From Mageeibacillus sp. UBA5770 (GTDB taxonomy: Bacteria; Bacillota_A; Clostridia; Saccharofermentanales; Saccharofermentanaceae): a stretch of 28,913 nucleotides of DNA. Where the stretch lies: NCBI GenBank assembly GCA_002418705.1, contig DIEQ01000070.1, forward strand, positions 1 to 28,913. The letters are read 5' to 3'. The position numbers and the translations under genes were made by a program. Positions within the stretch are counted from its first letter, which is position 1. Each line of letters starts with the position of its first letter. Of the stretch, positions 1-7,785 are shown one piece after another. The notes under the pieces are model-generated. The model did not search any database, was not told where the DNA came from, and saw nothing but the letters and a program-made list of their open reading frames with translations.

Positions 1-291
1 GCGTTTACTTGTGTGCTGCATGAAAGCGGCCATACAGAGCACGCCAAGCACCATATAGACCAATACATGGGCTGTCTTCCTGGTAATATGCTGCAGATCG
101 CTCACGATCGAGTCCTGATGCTCTTTGGGTAATTCACTGAAACGGGGATTGACGGTGTCGACGACGGCATATACGACGTGCCCGCTGATGGCGGATGACT
201 CATGGGCGTCCTGGGCGGAGAAGGCAAAGATGCCGGACATCCATAGGATGACAAGAGTCCATAGAAGGAATTTGCGGTGGGGTGGCTTCAT
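1..291 (-). CDS. VanZ-like family membrane protein, N-terminal part (runs off left edge)
   Basis: Reading the minus strand from the ATG at 291 gives an uninterrupted 97-codon frame to the window edge, so the gene is partial at its 3' end. The ATG is preceded by AGAGGA about six bases upstream, a good ribosome binding site. The protein starts with a short basic stretch, then a hydrophobic segment (about residues 8-25), then FSAQDAHESSAISG, and later RKTAHVLVYMVLGVL at about residues 72-86 leading into a second membrane segment. The pair 'S-Q-D...S' plus 'RK-AH...Y..LG' is the hallmark of the VanZ-like family, small integral membrane proteins named for a teicoplanin-resistance accessory protein; most members have no assigned function. 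A link to the glycan locus on the other strand is not shown by the sequence. Confidence 0.8.
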   Translation of the reverse strand, partial: MKPPHRKFLLWTLVILWMSGIFAFSAQDAHESSAISGHVVYAVVDTVNPRFSELPKEHQDSIVSDLQHITRKTAHVLVYMVLGVLCMAAFMQHTSKR

Positions 292-341
292 GCGGGTCCT
301 CTTTTCTTAAAGTCTGAATTATTTTCTATAAAGTCAGAAGA

Positions 342-347
342 ATTATA
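342..347 (-). promoter_or_regulatory. Possible -10 element for the VanZ-like gene
   Basis: The minus strand has a perfect TATAAT at 347-342, about 50 bases upstream of the VanZ-like ATG. The hexamers at the expected -35 distance (ATCCAG, TATCCA) do not resemble TTGACA, so this rests on the -10 alone. The surrounding 292-556 intergenic stretch is very AT-rich, so chance matches are likely. No convincing plus-strand promoter for the gene at 557 stood out there, although several TATAAT-like hexamers occur. Confidence 0.3.
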
Positions 348-556
348 CAGTAGGGGAGAGTATTCTGGATATATTTTATTCAAATATTCTTTTCATTTGC
401 ATGTGATTCATATATTATAATAATGCTCTAAGATTGAAGTAATTGATAATATGTAAGAATTAGAAATGATACCTTAATTTGTTATCGAAGCAACGATTTT
501 TATCAGGTAAAACTTGTGCTCTAATTATATCTTCATTTCTTATCTAGGGGGGACGA

Positions 557-2473
557 ATGATCTATATTGGCAACCGTTTCGAAGTGTCCGGTATAAAGAA
601 TAATTCGTTCTTTCAGTCAAAGATAATTCGAATTCTGCTTGCATGTTCATATATATTTCTTATGATTCCTATCTTTGTATGTTACATCAACTCCAATCTT
701 GATAATTCCTGGATTTACTTTTTAAACCGGGTACCGTATTCAGGTCTCAAGTTTGGCAGGGATATTTTCTTTTCCTATGGGCCTCTGGGATTCCTGGCAA
801 ATGCACAGAATATTGGATATAACCTTGTTATGGCGGCTGTGTTCTGGATTCTGGCAGTGTCGCTGGGTGGATATATCCTTTTCAGAATTCTTTTCTTTGA
901 CAAGAGTATTAAGATCAGTAATGGGCAGCTATTCATATCAATGCTTCTCTATCTCTTTTCACTTGATCTTGGCTCCGTTTTTCGAGTCGATTATTATTTA
1001 CTCGGTCTAATCCTGCTGGCTCTTTCTGCTGCATGGTTTAGCGACAAGAAGTATATTTATTTTACAGTTGCCGTGTTCCTATCTTCCTTTACCATATTTA
1101 TTAAGTTCTCTGACGCGCTTTTTGCATTATCTGCTCTTGCTGTATTTATTGCTCTCTCGATTTTTAAAGATAAAAGAATCGGAATGCGTTTCCTGTCAGC
1201 TGCAGCTTTTATCCCGATTTCGTTTGTTGCCGGATATTTGATCTATAATCCTTCTGTTTCAGACATGATTTCATATATTCGTGTATTTTTTGAGATTTCT
1301 TCCGGATATTCGACCGGTATGAGCCGGAAATCAGATATGGGTGTAATTGTTCTGGCCGTCATTACAATATTGATTCTCGTTGTAGAAATTATTCTGTACA
1401 GGAATCGTGATAAAAATTACTTTTTGTATTCATTAATCTTTACCGGACCGCTGTTCTTAATATGTAAGCATGGATTTGTGCGGGCTGATGAGCATGTTGA
1501 TATATTTTTTGAAGCTTTCCTGCTTATCTTATCCATCATGATACTTTTTGTTAAATTTGATGATGTTCCGTCAAAAGATAAATCTGCCAAATTTCCGGCA
1601 ATTCTTCTGGCAGTCGTTCTGGCAGCATTTCCCGCGGTTTGCTATTGCACGCTTATTGGTGCGGGCAGTATGGCGGATAATGTTACTCTGGCTGTGAAAG
1701 AAATTTCTTTCTCAGTCAAAAACAAAATTGAAAATTCACTTGTACCGGCAGAGAATCTAGTTCTCCCCGACTCTCTTCGCGCGGAGATAGGTGAGTCTTC
1801 AGTAACTGTTTTTCCTTCGGAGATATCGGTTGCCGCCTACAATATCATCAATTATGTACCCATGCCGCTTTTACAGAACTATGTTGCCAATTCTCCGGCG
1901 CTCGATAAGCTTAATTCTGAATTCTTTCTTTCTACAGAATCACCTGAATATATTATTTTCTCAAATCAGTCAATTGATAACCGTTGCCCCTTAATCGAGA
2001 CACCGCTGGTATGGCGGGCCATCTATTCGAACTATCATGTCGCTGATATGTGGAGCGATCTTATCCTGCTCAAAAAAAATGAAAAGGCAATAGCAGTTGC
2101 TTATGAATTCGTAAGTAAACAAACATATCAGACCGACGACGAAATTGCCATTCCTGATACGGGAGAAATCACTTTATTTACAGCTGATTTTGAACTGTCT
2201 GCGATCGGGAAAATAGTGAACTTGTTATATAAAATTCCTGAAGTCAATATCAAAGTCAACTACGAAAACGGCACCTCGCTTATCGGAAGAATTTTACCGG
2301 AGAACTTCTCAAATGGAGTGATCATCAACTATGTTGCTTATGATAACGATACTTTTCTGGCGTTGATGTCAAAGGATTCCGCGGATCTTAAAGTGAAGTC
2401 GATATCTTTCTACGGTGCCGGATTAGCGTATTACATGGATAGCATTGACAGTTCTTTTCTGGTACTCAAATGA
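557..2473 (+). CDS. Large polytopic membrane protein, GT-C (GT39-like) type
   Basis: A 638-residue protein. The start is supported by AGGGGGG five bases before the ATG. About ten hydrophobic segments fill roughly residues 24-385, followed by a soluble C-terminal region of about 250 residues. Residues 66-80 contain GRDIFFSYGPLGFL; a 'YGPLGF' motif after the first membrane segment recurs in large uncharacterised membrane proteins related to GT39/GT83-type GT-C glycosyltransferases. An Asp in the first outer loop (LDNSW, about residue 49) is where GT-C enzymes keep a catalytic acid; that assignment is inference. The gene is clearly more AT-rich than the genes after position 4400, with many ATT/TTT/TAT codons and AT-rich flanks, which suggests separate acquisition. 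It is the first plus-strand gene of the glycan locus. A role in polymer glycosylation is plausible; the donor and acceptor are unknown. Confidence 0.6.
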   Translation: MIYIGNRFEVSGIKNNSFFQSKIIRILLACSYIFLMIPIFVCYINSNLDNSWIYFLNRVPYSGLKFGRDIFFSYGPLGFLANAQNIGYNLVMAAVFWILAVSLGGYILFRILFFDKSIKISNGQLFISMLLYLFSLDLGSVFRVDYYLLGLILLALSAAWFSDKKYIYFTVAVFLSSFTIFIKFSDALFALSALAVFIALSIFKDKRIGMRFLSAAAFIPISFVAGYLIYNPSVSDMISYIRVFFEISSGYSTGMSRKSDMGVIVLAVITILILVVEIILYRNRDKNYFLYSLIFTGPLFLICKHGFVRADEHVDIFFEAFLLILSIMILFVKFDDVPSKDKSAKFPAILLAVVLAAFPAVCYCTLIGAGSMADNVTLAVKEISFSVKNKIENSLVPAENLVLPDSLRAEIGESSVTVFPSEISVAAYNIINYVPMPLLQNYVANSPALDKLNSEFFLSTESPEYIIFSNQSIDNRCPLIETPLVWRAIYSNYHVADMWSDLILLKKNEKAIAVAYEFVSKQTYQTDDEIAIPDTGEITLFTADFELSAIGKIVNLLYKIPEVNIKVNYENGTSLIGRILPENFSNGVIINYVAYDNDTFLALMSKDSADLKVKSISFYGAGLAYYMDSIDSSFLVLK

Positions 2474-2521
2474 CTTTGTTTTCATTACTTGTATCATTCA
2501 TTCCATACAGGAGGTATAAAA

Positions 2522-3721
2522 ATGATCACTAGAAATCTGGATGTATGTATTATTGGCGGCTGCGGTCATGTCGGACTTCCTCTGGGCATTTTGCTCGCTC
2601 AGAAAGGCAGAAGGGTCGGTCTTTTTGATATTAATAATGAGGCAATCGATAAAATCAAGACAGGAAGCATTCCCTTTATGGAGGAAGGCGCTGAACCGAT
2701 TTTAAGAACGGTACTTGATAACGGGTTATTAACCTTTTCTGATTCGCCTGAGATGATAAGAGATACTGCTGTAATCATAATGATTATCGGCACGCCGGTT
2801 GACGAACATCTCGACCCGAAGTTCTCTGATATGAAGAAGTCCATCCGTGAGATAGTGGATTATTCGGATAATGAACAGCTGCTTATTCTCCGGAGTACTG
2901 TTTTTCCGGGTATGACCAAGCGAATCCGTGACTGGATGCATGAATTTGACCGGCATATGGATATCGCATTCTGTCCGGAACGAATTCTCGAAGGAAAAGC
3001 AATGGAGGAACTCAAAAACCTTCCCCAGATTGTATCCTCATACACACAAACCGGTATCACCAGGGCAAGCGAATTCTTCAGGCTGCTGACAGATAATATC
3101 GTGGTTGTTGAACCGATGGAAGCCGAGCTCGCGAAGCTGTATTCGAATGTCTGGCGCTATATTAAGTTTGCCGTGTCCAATCAGTTCTATACCATTGCCA
3201 ATGATTATGGCGTTGATTTCTACAACATTCATCATGCTATGACGTTTGAGTATCCCCGTTGCAGAGATCTTCCCCGGCCGGGCTTTGCGGCAGGTCCGTG
3301 TCTCTTTAAAGACACGATGCAATTAGGCGCTTTTAGCAATAATGAATTTGAAATCGGGCATGCCGCGATGCTGATAAACGAAGGGCTTCCGAATTATGTA
3401 TTTAAACGGCTGAAGGCGCAGTATGATCTGTCAACTTGCACTGTCGGTATTCTGGGCATGGCCTTTAAGGCGGAAAGTGATGACACTCGCGAATCCCTTT
3501 CCTTTAAAGTGAAGAAGCTGTCCGAATTTGAAGCTCGCAGAACACTTTGTTCCGATCCGTATGTCCGAAGTGATTCCTTCGTATCCGCGGATTATCTGGT
3601 CGAAGAAAGTGATATTATCATTATTGCAACACCTCATAAGTGTTATAAGAATCTAAAAGTAGCGTTAGGTAAAAAAGTCGTTGATGTATGGAATATTCTT
3701 GGCAATGGTGCGAGGATATAA
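2522..3721 (+). CDS. Nucleotide-sugar dehydrogenase (UDP-glucose/GDP-mannose dehydrogenase family)
   Basis: The start at 2522 is chosen because AGGAGGT lies at 2509-2515, six bases before this ATG; an in-frame ATG at 2489 has no such site. The 399-residue protein has the family layout: an N-terminal Rossmann motif GGCGHVGLPLG (about residues 12-22), STVFPG (125-130), the central LAKLYSN segment with Lys 205 and Asn 209, the loop RPGFAAGPCLFKD carrying Cys 260, the predicted catalytic nucleophile, and a C-terminal domain with GMAFKAESDDTRES. Family members oxidise C6 of a UDP- or GDP-sugar to the uronic acid in two NAD-dependent steps. The variants GGCGHVG and AAGPC, instead of the usual GLGYVG and GG(S/H)C, make the substrate uncertain. 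It sits directly ahead of, and is probably cotranscribed with, the methyltransferase and SDR genes. Confidence 0.85.
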   Translation: MITRNLDVCIIGGCGHVGLPLGILLAQKGRRVGLFDINNEAIDKIKTGSIPFMEEGAEPILRTVLDNGLLTFSDSPEMIRDTAVIIMIIGTPVDEHLDPKFSDMKKSIREIVDYSDNEQLLILRSTVFPGMTKRIRDWMHEFDRHMDIAFCPERILEGKAMEELKNLPQIVSSYTQTGITRASEFFRLLTDNIVVVEPMEAELAKLYSNVWRYIKFAVSNQFYTIANDYGVDFYNIHHAMTFEYPRCRDLPRPGFAAGPCLFKDTMQLGAFSNNEFEIGHAAMLINEGLPNYVFKRLKAQYDLSTCTVGILGMAFKAESDDTRESLSFKVKKLSEFEARRTLCSDPYVRSDSFVSADYLVEESDIIIIATPHKCYKNLKVALGKKVVDVWNILGNGARI

Positions 3722-3743
3722 GATATCAGGAGAGAGGTTTCTT

Positions 3744-4418
3744 TTGAAAGGCGAAGAACTCAAAAAATTATACAATATCCGGTTCGAAGATGAAAAAGGC
3801 AAAAAAAACAGAAGCCGGATCTGGAGTGTCCTTTGTCGCGGATTCTTCCAGCAATTCGTAAGTCCGGATGCGGTTGTTGCAGATGTGGGGGCGGGGTACT
3901 GTGATTTTATCAACAACATCAGTGCCGGGTCCAAATATGCAATTGATTTAAATCCGGATGTAATCAGATATGCCGCGAACGACGTTCAGGTGATCATGAC
4001 AGATATTGGTGAGATTTCATCTCACCTTGAGCAAGGTCATCTTGATGTGTGCTTTATGAGCAACTTTCTTGAGCATATTTCCAAAGATCAGATAAGCGGA
4101 TTATTTACGTCACTGTACGGACTTTTGAGCACCAACGGAAAAATCATTATCATGACCCCTAATATCAAATACGCAGGCGGGAAATATTGGGATTTCTTTG
4201 ACCATATCACTCCGCTTACGGATACGTGTCTGATTGAAGCACTGGAACAGCAGGGATATAAAATTGAAAAATGTGTCAGCAAATTTCTCCCCTATTCTAC
4301 AAAAAGCAAGTACCCGCAAAGCCCGTGGATTGTTAATTTGTATATCAAATTAATGCCGGTAAGCGGTCTGTTTTTTGGCGAACAGAGTGTCATAATTGCA
4401 TCAAAACCGCATCAATAA
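3744..4418 (+). CDS. Class I SAM-dependent methyltransferase
   Basis: A TTG start at 3744 is preferred: AGGAGAGAGG ends at 3737, six bases upstream. In-frame ATGs at 3681 and 3705 lie inside the preceding gene without a ribosome binding site. From the TTG the protein is 224 residues. It has motif I DVGAGYCDF (47-55), an acidic residue ending the second strand (IDLN, Asp 69), VIMTDI (84-89), and NFLEHI (107-112), the usual 'LEH' signature of class I methyltransferases acting on small molecules or glycans. The C-terminal part contains a hydrophobic stretch near 'IVNLYIKLMPVSGLFF', perhaps a membrane-proximal helix. Its position between two nucleotide-sugar enzymes suggests methylation of a sugar or of the growing glycan; the target cannot be read from the sequence. 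Confidence 0.8.
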   Translation: MKGEELKKLYNIRFEDEKGKKNRSRIWSVLCRGFFQQFVSPDAVVADVGAGYCDFINNISAGSKYAIDLNPDVIRYAANDVQVIMTDIGEISSHLEQGHLDVCFMSNFLEHISKDQISGLFTSLYGLLSTNGKIIIMTPNIKYAGGKYWDFFDHITPLTDTCLIEALEQQGYKIEKCVSKFLPYSTKSKYPQSPWIVNLYIKLMPVSGLFFGEQSVIIASKPHQ

Positions 4419-4433
4419 TCGGAGGTATATCGT

Positions 4434-5453
4434 ATGAAAATTCTTGTTACCGGTTCGGCCGGCTTTATAGCAGGGTATCTGGTGGAGGACCTTTTAAAGC
4501 ACGGACATCAGGTCGTGGGCATTGATAATTACAGTAAATACGGAAAAATTGAGAAGAGCTATGACAGTCATCCGGGCTATACCTTCGTTGAGGGTGATGT
4601 CAAAGACACTCACCTGATGAAGGATATGATTGAGGACTGTGACCAGGTTGTTGCGATAGCTGCCATGATCGGCGGCATTACCTATTTTCATGAGTATGCG
4701 TATGACCTTCTCGCCGAAAATGAGCGGATTACCGCGTCGACTTTTGACGCAGCGATCTGGGCGAAGAAGGAGAGGCATCTGCAGAAGATCAATGTTCTCT
4801 CCTCATCAATGGTATATGAATGTGTCAGCAAATATCCCAGCGAAGAAGGCGATCAGGCGGCATTTCCCCCGCCGATGTCCACGTATGGGTTCCAGAAGCT
4901 TGCCTGTGAGTTTTTTGCCAAAGGCGCCTGGGAACAGTATAAGCTTCCCTATACGATCATTCGTCCGTTCAACTGCGTTGGGACCGGTGAACAGCGTGCC
5001 AAGAATGAAGTGGAGATTATGTCCGGCAATGTCAGGCTTGCGATGAGCCATGTCGTTCCGGATCTGGTACAGAAGATATATAAAGGACAGGACCCGCTGC
5101 ATATTCTCGGGTCAGGAGAACAGATCAGGCACTATACATACGGCGGTGACCTGGCACGCGGGATCCGGATCTGCATCGAGAACCCCAATGCCGTCAACGA
5201 AGATTTTAACCTGTCTACGCCTGTCTCGACGACGGTCAAGGAGCTTGCTGCCCTGATCTGGAAAAAAATCAACGGTGACAGGCCGATGTCGCTTGTCTGT
5301 GATTCCCCATACGAATATGACGTGCAGAAGAGGGTTCCCTCGGTGAAGAAAGCCAGTGACCTGCTTGGCTTCGAAGCGGATACCGATCTGAGTACAACCC
5401 TTGATGAGGTGATTCCCTGGATTACCCGTCAGATTGATCTGGGTAATATCTGA
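4434..5453 (+). CDS. NAD-dependent epimerase/dehydratase (extended SDR)
   Basis: A 339-residue extended short-chain dehydrogenase with GGAGG at 4421-4425 before its ATG. It has the N-terminal nucleotide-binding motif TGSAGFIAG (6-14; the third glycine position is Ala 13), an acidic residue at the end of strand 2 (IDNYSK) fitting NAD, SSSMVYE (123-129), and the catalytic YGFQK (Tyr 151, Lys 155). RPFNCVGTGEQ and the C-terminal ILGSGEQIRHYTYGGDLARG are typical of nucleotide-sugar 4-epimerases and 4,6-dehydratases. If the upstream dehydrogenase makes a uronic acid, this enzyme could act on its product, but that is inference. The stop codon overlaps the next start by one base (TGATG), so the glycosyltransferase that follows is translationally coupled. 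Confidence 0.85.
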   Translation: MKILVTGSAGFIAGYLVEDLLKHGHQVVGIDNYSKYGKIEKSYDSHPGYTFVEGDVKDTHLMKDMIEDCDQVVAIAAMIGGITYFHEYAYDLLAENERITASTFDAAIWAKKERHLQKINVLSSSMVYECVSKYPSEEGDQAAFPPPMSTYGFQKLACEFFAKGAWEQYKLPYTIIRPFNCVGTGEQRAKNEVEIMSGNVRLAMSHVVPDLVQKIYKGQDPLHILGSGEQIRHYTYGGDLARGIRICIENPNAVNEDFNLSTPVSTTVKELAALIWKKINGDRPMSLVCDSPYEYDVQKRVPSVKKASDLLGFEADTDLSTTLDEVIPWITRQIDLGNI

Positions 5454-6178
5454 TGATTGATATAGTGGTTCCTGTTTACAATGAAGGCGATCATGTGCGG
5501 CCGCTGCTTAATCATATTCGTGATCAGATTAAGAGTCCCAAGCAGATCAAGATCGTATATGATATGGATTCCGATAATACAATCCCGGCTGTCCGTGAAA
5601 TTGAGAAGCAGTATGATTTTAACATTGAGCTTGTCAGGAATAAATTCGGACGCGGTGCCTTGAATGCGATCATCACCGGGATGCAGGCAGCGGAAAACGA
5701 ATGTGTGCTGGTGATCATGGCGGATCTGTCCGACAGCCTTGAGGTTGTTGACGCAATGTATGGGAAGATGAATTCGGAAGGCTTTGATATTGTCTGCGGT
5801 TCACGCTACATGAAAGGCGGGAAGCAGTTCGGCGGCCCTTTCTGGAAAGGCCTTTGCTCCAGAATGGCCGGCATATCACTTCATCTGCTGACACGTATCC
5901 CCACCCACGATATCTCAAACAGCTTCAGGATGTACCGCAAGTCGATGCTCGATCAGATTCACATTGAAAGCGACGGCGGGTTTGAAGTTGCCATGGAGAT
6001 AACCGTCAAAGCCTTTCTTCAAGGTTATAGGGTAACGGAAATACCATCTTCCTGGTTTGACAGGGACACCGGTGAATCCAGGTTTCAGCTGCGGAAGTGG
6101 ATTCCTAAATACCTGCACTGGTATTGTTACTGTATCAGACGCACCTGGACAGGAAAGCGGATACAGGCCGTTCGTTGA
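5453..6178 (+). CDS. Family 2 glycosyltransferase (DPM1-like)
   Basis: A 241-residue single-domain GT-A protein starting on the TGATG overlap with the preceding SDR gene. It begins with the GT2 strand IDIVVPVYNEGDHV (2-15) and has GRGALNAIITGM (66-77), the nucleotide-binding ADLSD (90-94, a variant of the DxD motif), CGSRYMKGG (115-123) and HDISNSFRMYRKS, the pattern of polyprenyl-phosphate mannosyl/glucosyltransferase-like (DPM1/DPG) enzymes. No C-terminal membrane segments are present, so it would be a soluble or peripheral enzyme using cytoplasmic nucleotide sugars. It resembles the minus-strand GT2 at 10903-11601 in its motifs. The donor sugar may be the product of the adjacent dehydrogenase and SDR; this is inferred from coupling only. 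Confidence 0.85.
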   Translation: MIDIVVPVYNEGDHVRPLLNHIRDQIKSPKQIKIVYDMDSDNTIPAVREIEKQYDFNIELVRNKFGRGALNAIITGMQAAENECVLVIMADLSDSLEVVDAMYGKMNSEGFDIVCGSRYMKGGKQFGGPFWKGLCSRMAGISLHLLTRIPTHDISNSFRMYRKSMLDQIHIESDGGFEVAMEITVKAFLQGYRVTEIPSSWFDRDTGESRFQLRKWIPKYLHWYCYCIRRTWTGKRIQAVR

Positions 6179-6237
6179 CTAGATACATCAACTGGACTAG
6201 AATAAATAAAATTGATGAATGGCTTGGTGACTAAATT

Positions 6238-7167
6238 ATGAAGAATGCGGTTGTTACCGGCGCCGGTGGTTTTATCGGCTCAGCTCTTGTGCAGGTTCTT
6301 CTTGAAAAGGGTGTGGAAGTCTATGCGGTCATCCGCAGAAATTCTTCGGGGAAACACTCTTTCCCGCATCATCCTTCGCTGCATATTATTGCATGCAATA
6401 TGGATGAATACGCCTCTTTACCGGGTTTGATTCAGGAAGATTCAATAGATGTTTTTTATCACTTGGCCTGGGAGGGCAGTGCCGGTCCTCTTCGGGCAGA
6501 TACGGGTATCCAGCTGGATAATGTTACGTATACGGTCGAGGCTGTCAAGGCCGCCCACAGTATGCGCTGTACGCGTTTTTGCGGTGCAGGCAGCATCATG
6601 GAGAAGGAAGCGGATCTTTTCATACCCCAGCCGGGCGTGCAGCCGGGCAAGGCTTATATTTACAGTACAGCCAAGCTGACGGCACATTACATGGCCAAGA
6701 TCACGGCGGCTGCCCTGGGCATTCCTTTTGTCTGGGGAATCATATCCAATGCATTCGGCGCAGGTGAGATTTCACCGAGATTTGTTAATTCAACGATCAG
6801 GAAATTCCTGCATGAGGATGCGGCCGATTTTACAGAAGGCCGTCAGTTCTATGATTTTGTCTATGTGACGGATATGGCGCGTGCTTTTTATCATCTCGGA
6901 GAGGCCGGACGGGCCTTTACAGGGTATTACATCGGCAGCGGTCATCCCAGGCCGCTGCGTGAGTATATCGAGATTATGAGGGACTGTATTGCCCCTCAGG
7001 CAAAGCTTCGTTTTGGTGCCGTACCTTTTAACGGCATATGCATGCCCCGTGAGAACTTTGATGCGTCTGCGCTTATGGCTGACACAGGATTCCTGCCGCA
7101 GGTCTCATTTGAAGAGGGCATACGGCTGACAGCAGAATGGCTTAGGAAAGTGGAGGGGCATACATAA
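6238..7167 (+). CDS. NAD-dependent sugar epimerase/reductase (extended SDR)
   Basis: A 309-residue extended SDR. The motif TGAGGFIGSAL (7-17) binds the nucleotide, and YSTAK (Tyr 142, Lys 146) is the catalytic pair. The region QFYDFVYVTDMARAF and the C-terminal 'ADTGFLPQVSFEEGIRLTAEW' match sugar-nucleotide 4-ketoreductases and epimerases of the RfbB/RmlD/CDP-tyvelose epimerase kind. The ribosome binding site is weak (GGTGA at 6226-6230) and a 59-base gap separates it from the previous gene, so it begins a second translational unit. Its stop overlaps the RmlC-like start by one base (TAATG). That coupling suggests the two work in sequence on one 4-keto-6-deoxy sugar, with this SDR as the 4-ketoreductase; no RmlA, RmlB or RmlD orthologue is visible here. 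Confidence 0.8.
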   Translation: MKNAVVTGAGGFIGSALVQVLLEKGVEVYAVIRRNSSGKHSFPHHPSLHIIACNMDEYASLPGLIQEDSIDVFYHLAWEGSAGPLRADTGIQLDNVTYTVEAVKAAHSMRCTRFCGAGSIMEKEADLFIPQPGVQPGKAYIYSTAKLTAHYMAKITAAALGIPFVWGIISNAFGAGEISPRFVNSTIRKFLHEDAADFTEGRQFYDFVYVTDMARAFYHLGEAGRAFTGYYIGSGHPRPLREYIEIMRDCIAPQAKLRFGAVPFNGICMPRENFDASALMADTGFLPQVSFEEGIRLTAEWLRKVEGHT

Positions 7168-7739
7168 TGGCAACACATCCCTTTGAGTTTATTACAACAG
7201 ATATTGAAGGAGCATTCCTTGTATCTCCCTTTTACATGGAGGACAGCCGCGGCACTTTTACCAAGAATTACGAACGGGAAATATACAGGCAGGCAGGGTT
7301 TACTCGTGAGATAGCGGAAGAATTCGAGACATACTCGGTGCATAATGTTGTCCGTGGCCTTCATTTCCAGACCCGGTATCCGCAGGATAAGATTGTACGG
7401 TGTGTGAACGGTGAAATATACGATGTCATTGTTGATCTGCGCAAGGACTCGAAGACCTTCGGACAATGGCGCGGATTCTCGCTTTCCGAGAACACACGGC
7501 AGTCGCTGCTAATACCCAATGGCTGTGCCCACGGTTTCCTCACACTGTCTTCGCATGCTCTTGTATCCTATATCTGTGCAGGAACCTATTATAAAGAATA
7601 TGACACCGGCATTCTCTGGAAAGATCCGACGCTGGCCATTGACTGGCCTGTTGACCGTTCCTGTGAGGTCGTAATTTCGACCAAGGATGAGAATCTGCAG
7701 TCATATGAACAGTTCATCGCAGAATACGGCGGATTTTGA
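7167..7739 (+). CDS. dTDP-4-dehydrorhamnose 3,5-epimerase family protein (RmlC-like)
   Basis: A 190-residue cupin-type sugar epimerase, the usual length for RmlC. It shows the family pattern in order: SRGTFTKNY, VRGLHFQ with the predicted catalytic His, KIVRCVNGEIYDVIVDLR, IPNGCAHGFLTLS, and YYKEYDTGILWKDPTLAIDWP. RmlC epimerises C3 and C5 of dTDP-4-keto-6-deoxyglucose on the way to L-rhamnose. The Tyr-x-x-Glu region reads 'YKEYD', a modest deviation from classical RmlC, so the substrate could be another 4-keto-6-deoxy nucleotide sugar. It is translationally coupled (TAATG) to the SDR before it. The symbol rfbC/rmlC is withheld because the other rhamnose genes are absent from the window. Confidence 0.85.
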   Translation: MATHPFEFITTDIEGAFLVSPFYMEDSRGTFTKNYEREIYRQAGFTREIAEEFETYSVHNVVRGLHFQTRYPQDKIVRCVNGEIYDVIVDLRKDSKTFGQWRGFSLSENTRQSLLIPNGCAHGFLTLSSHALVSYICAGTYYKEYDTGILWKDPTLAIDWPVDRSCEVVISTKDENLQSYEQFIAEYGGF

Positions 7740-7785
7740 CAATAGTATACAGACAATGAACCGCATCGACCCGGGGTAGGGATTT

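Noticed and set aside
480..520. Small hairpin ATCG-AAGCAA-CGAT followed by T-run before the 557 gene
   Set aside because: The stem is only four pairs in a very AT-rich region, so it is not a believable terminator or attenuator.
7736..7764. Promoter starting at TTGACA before the GT87 gene
   Set aside because: No -10-like hexamer stands 16-18 bases downstream; TATACA is only four bases away.
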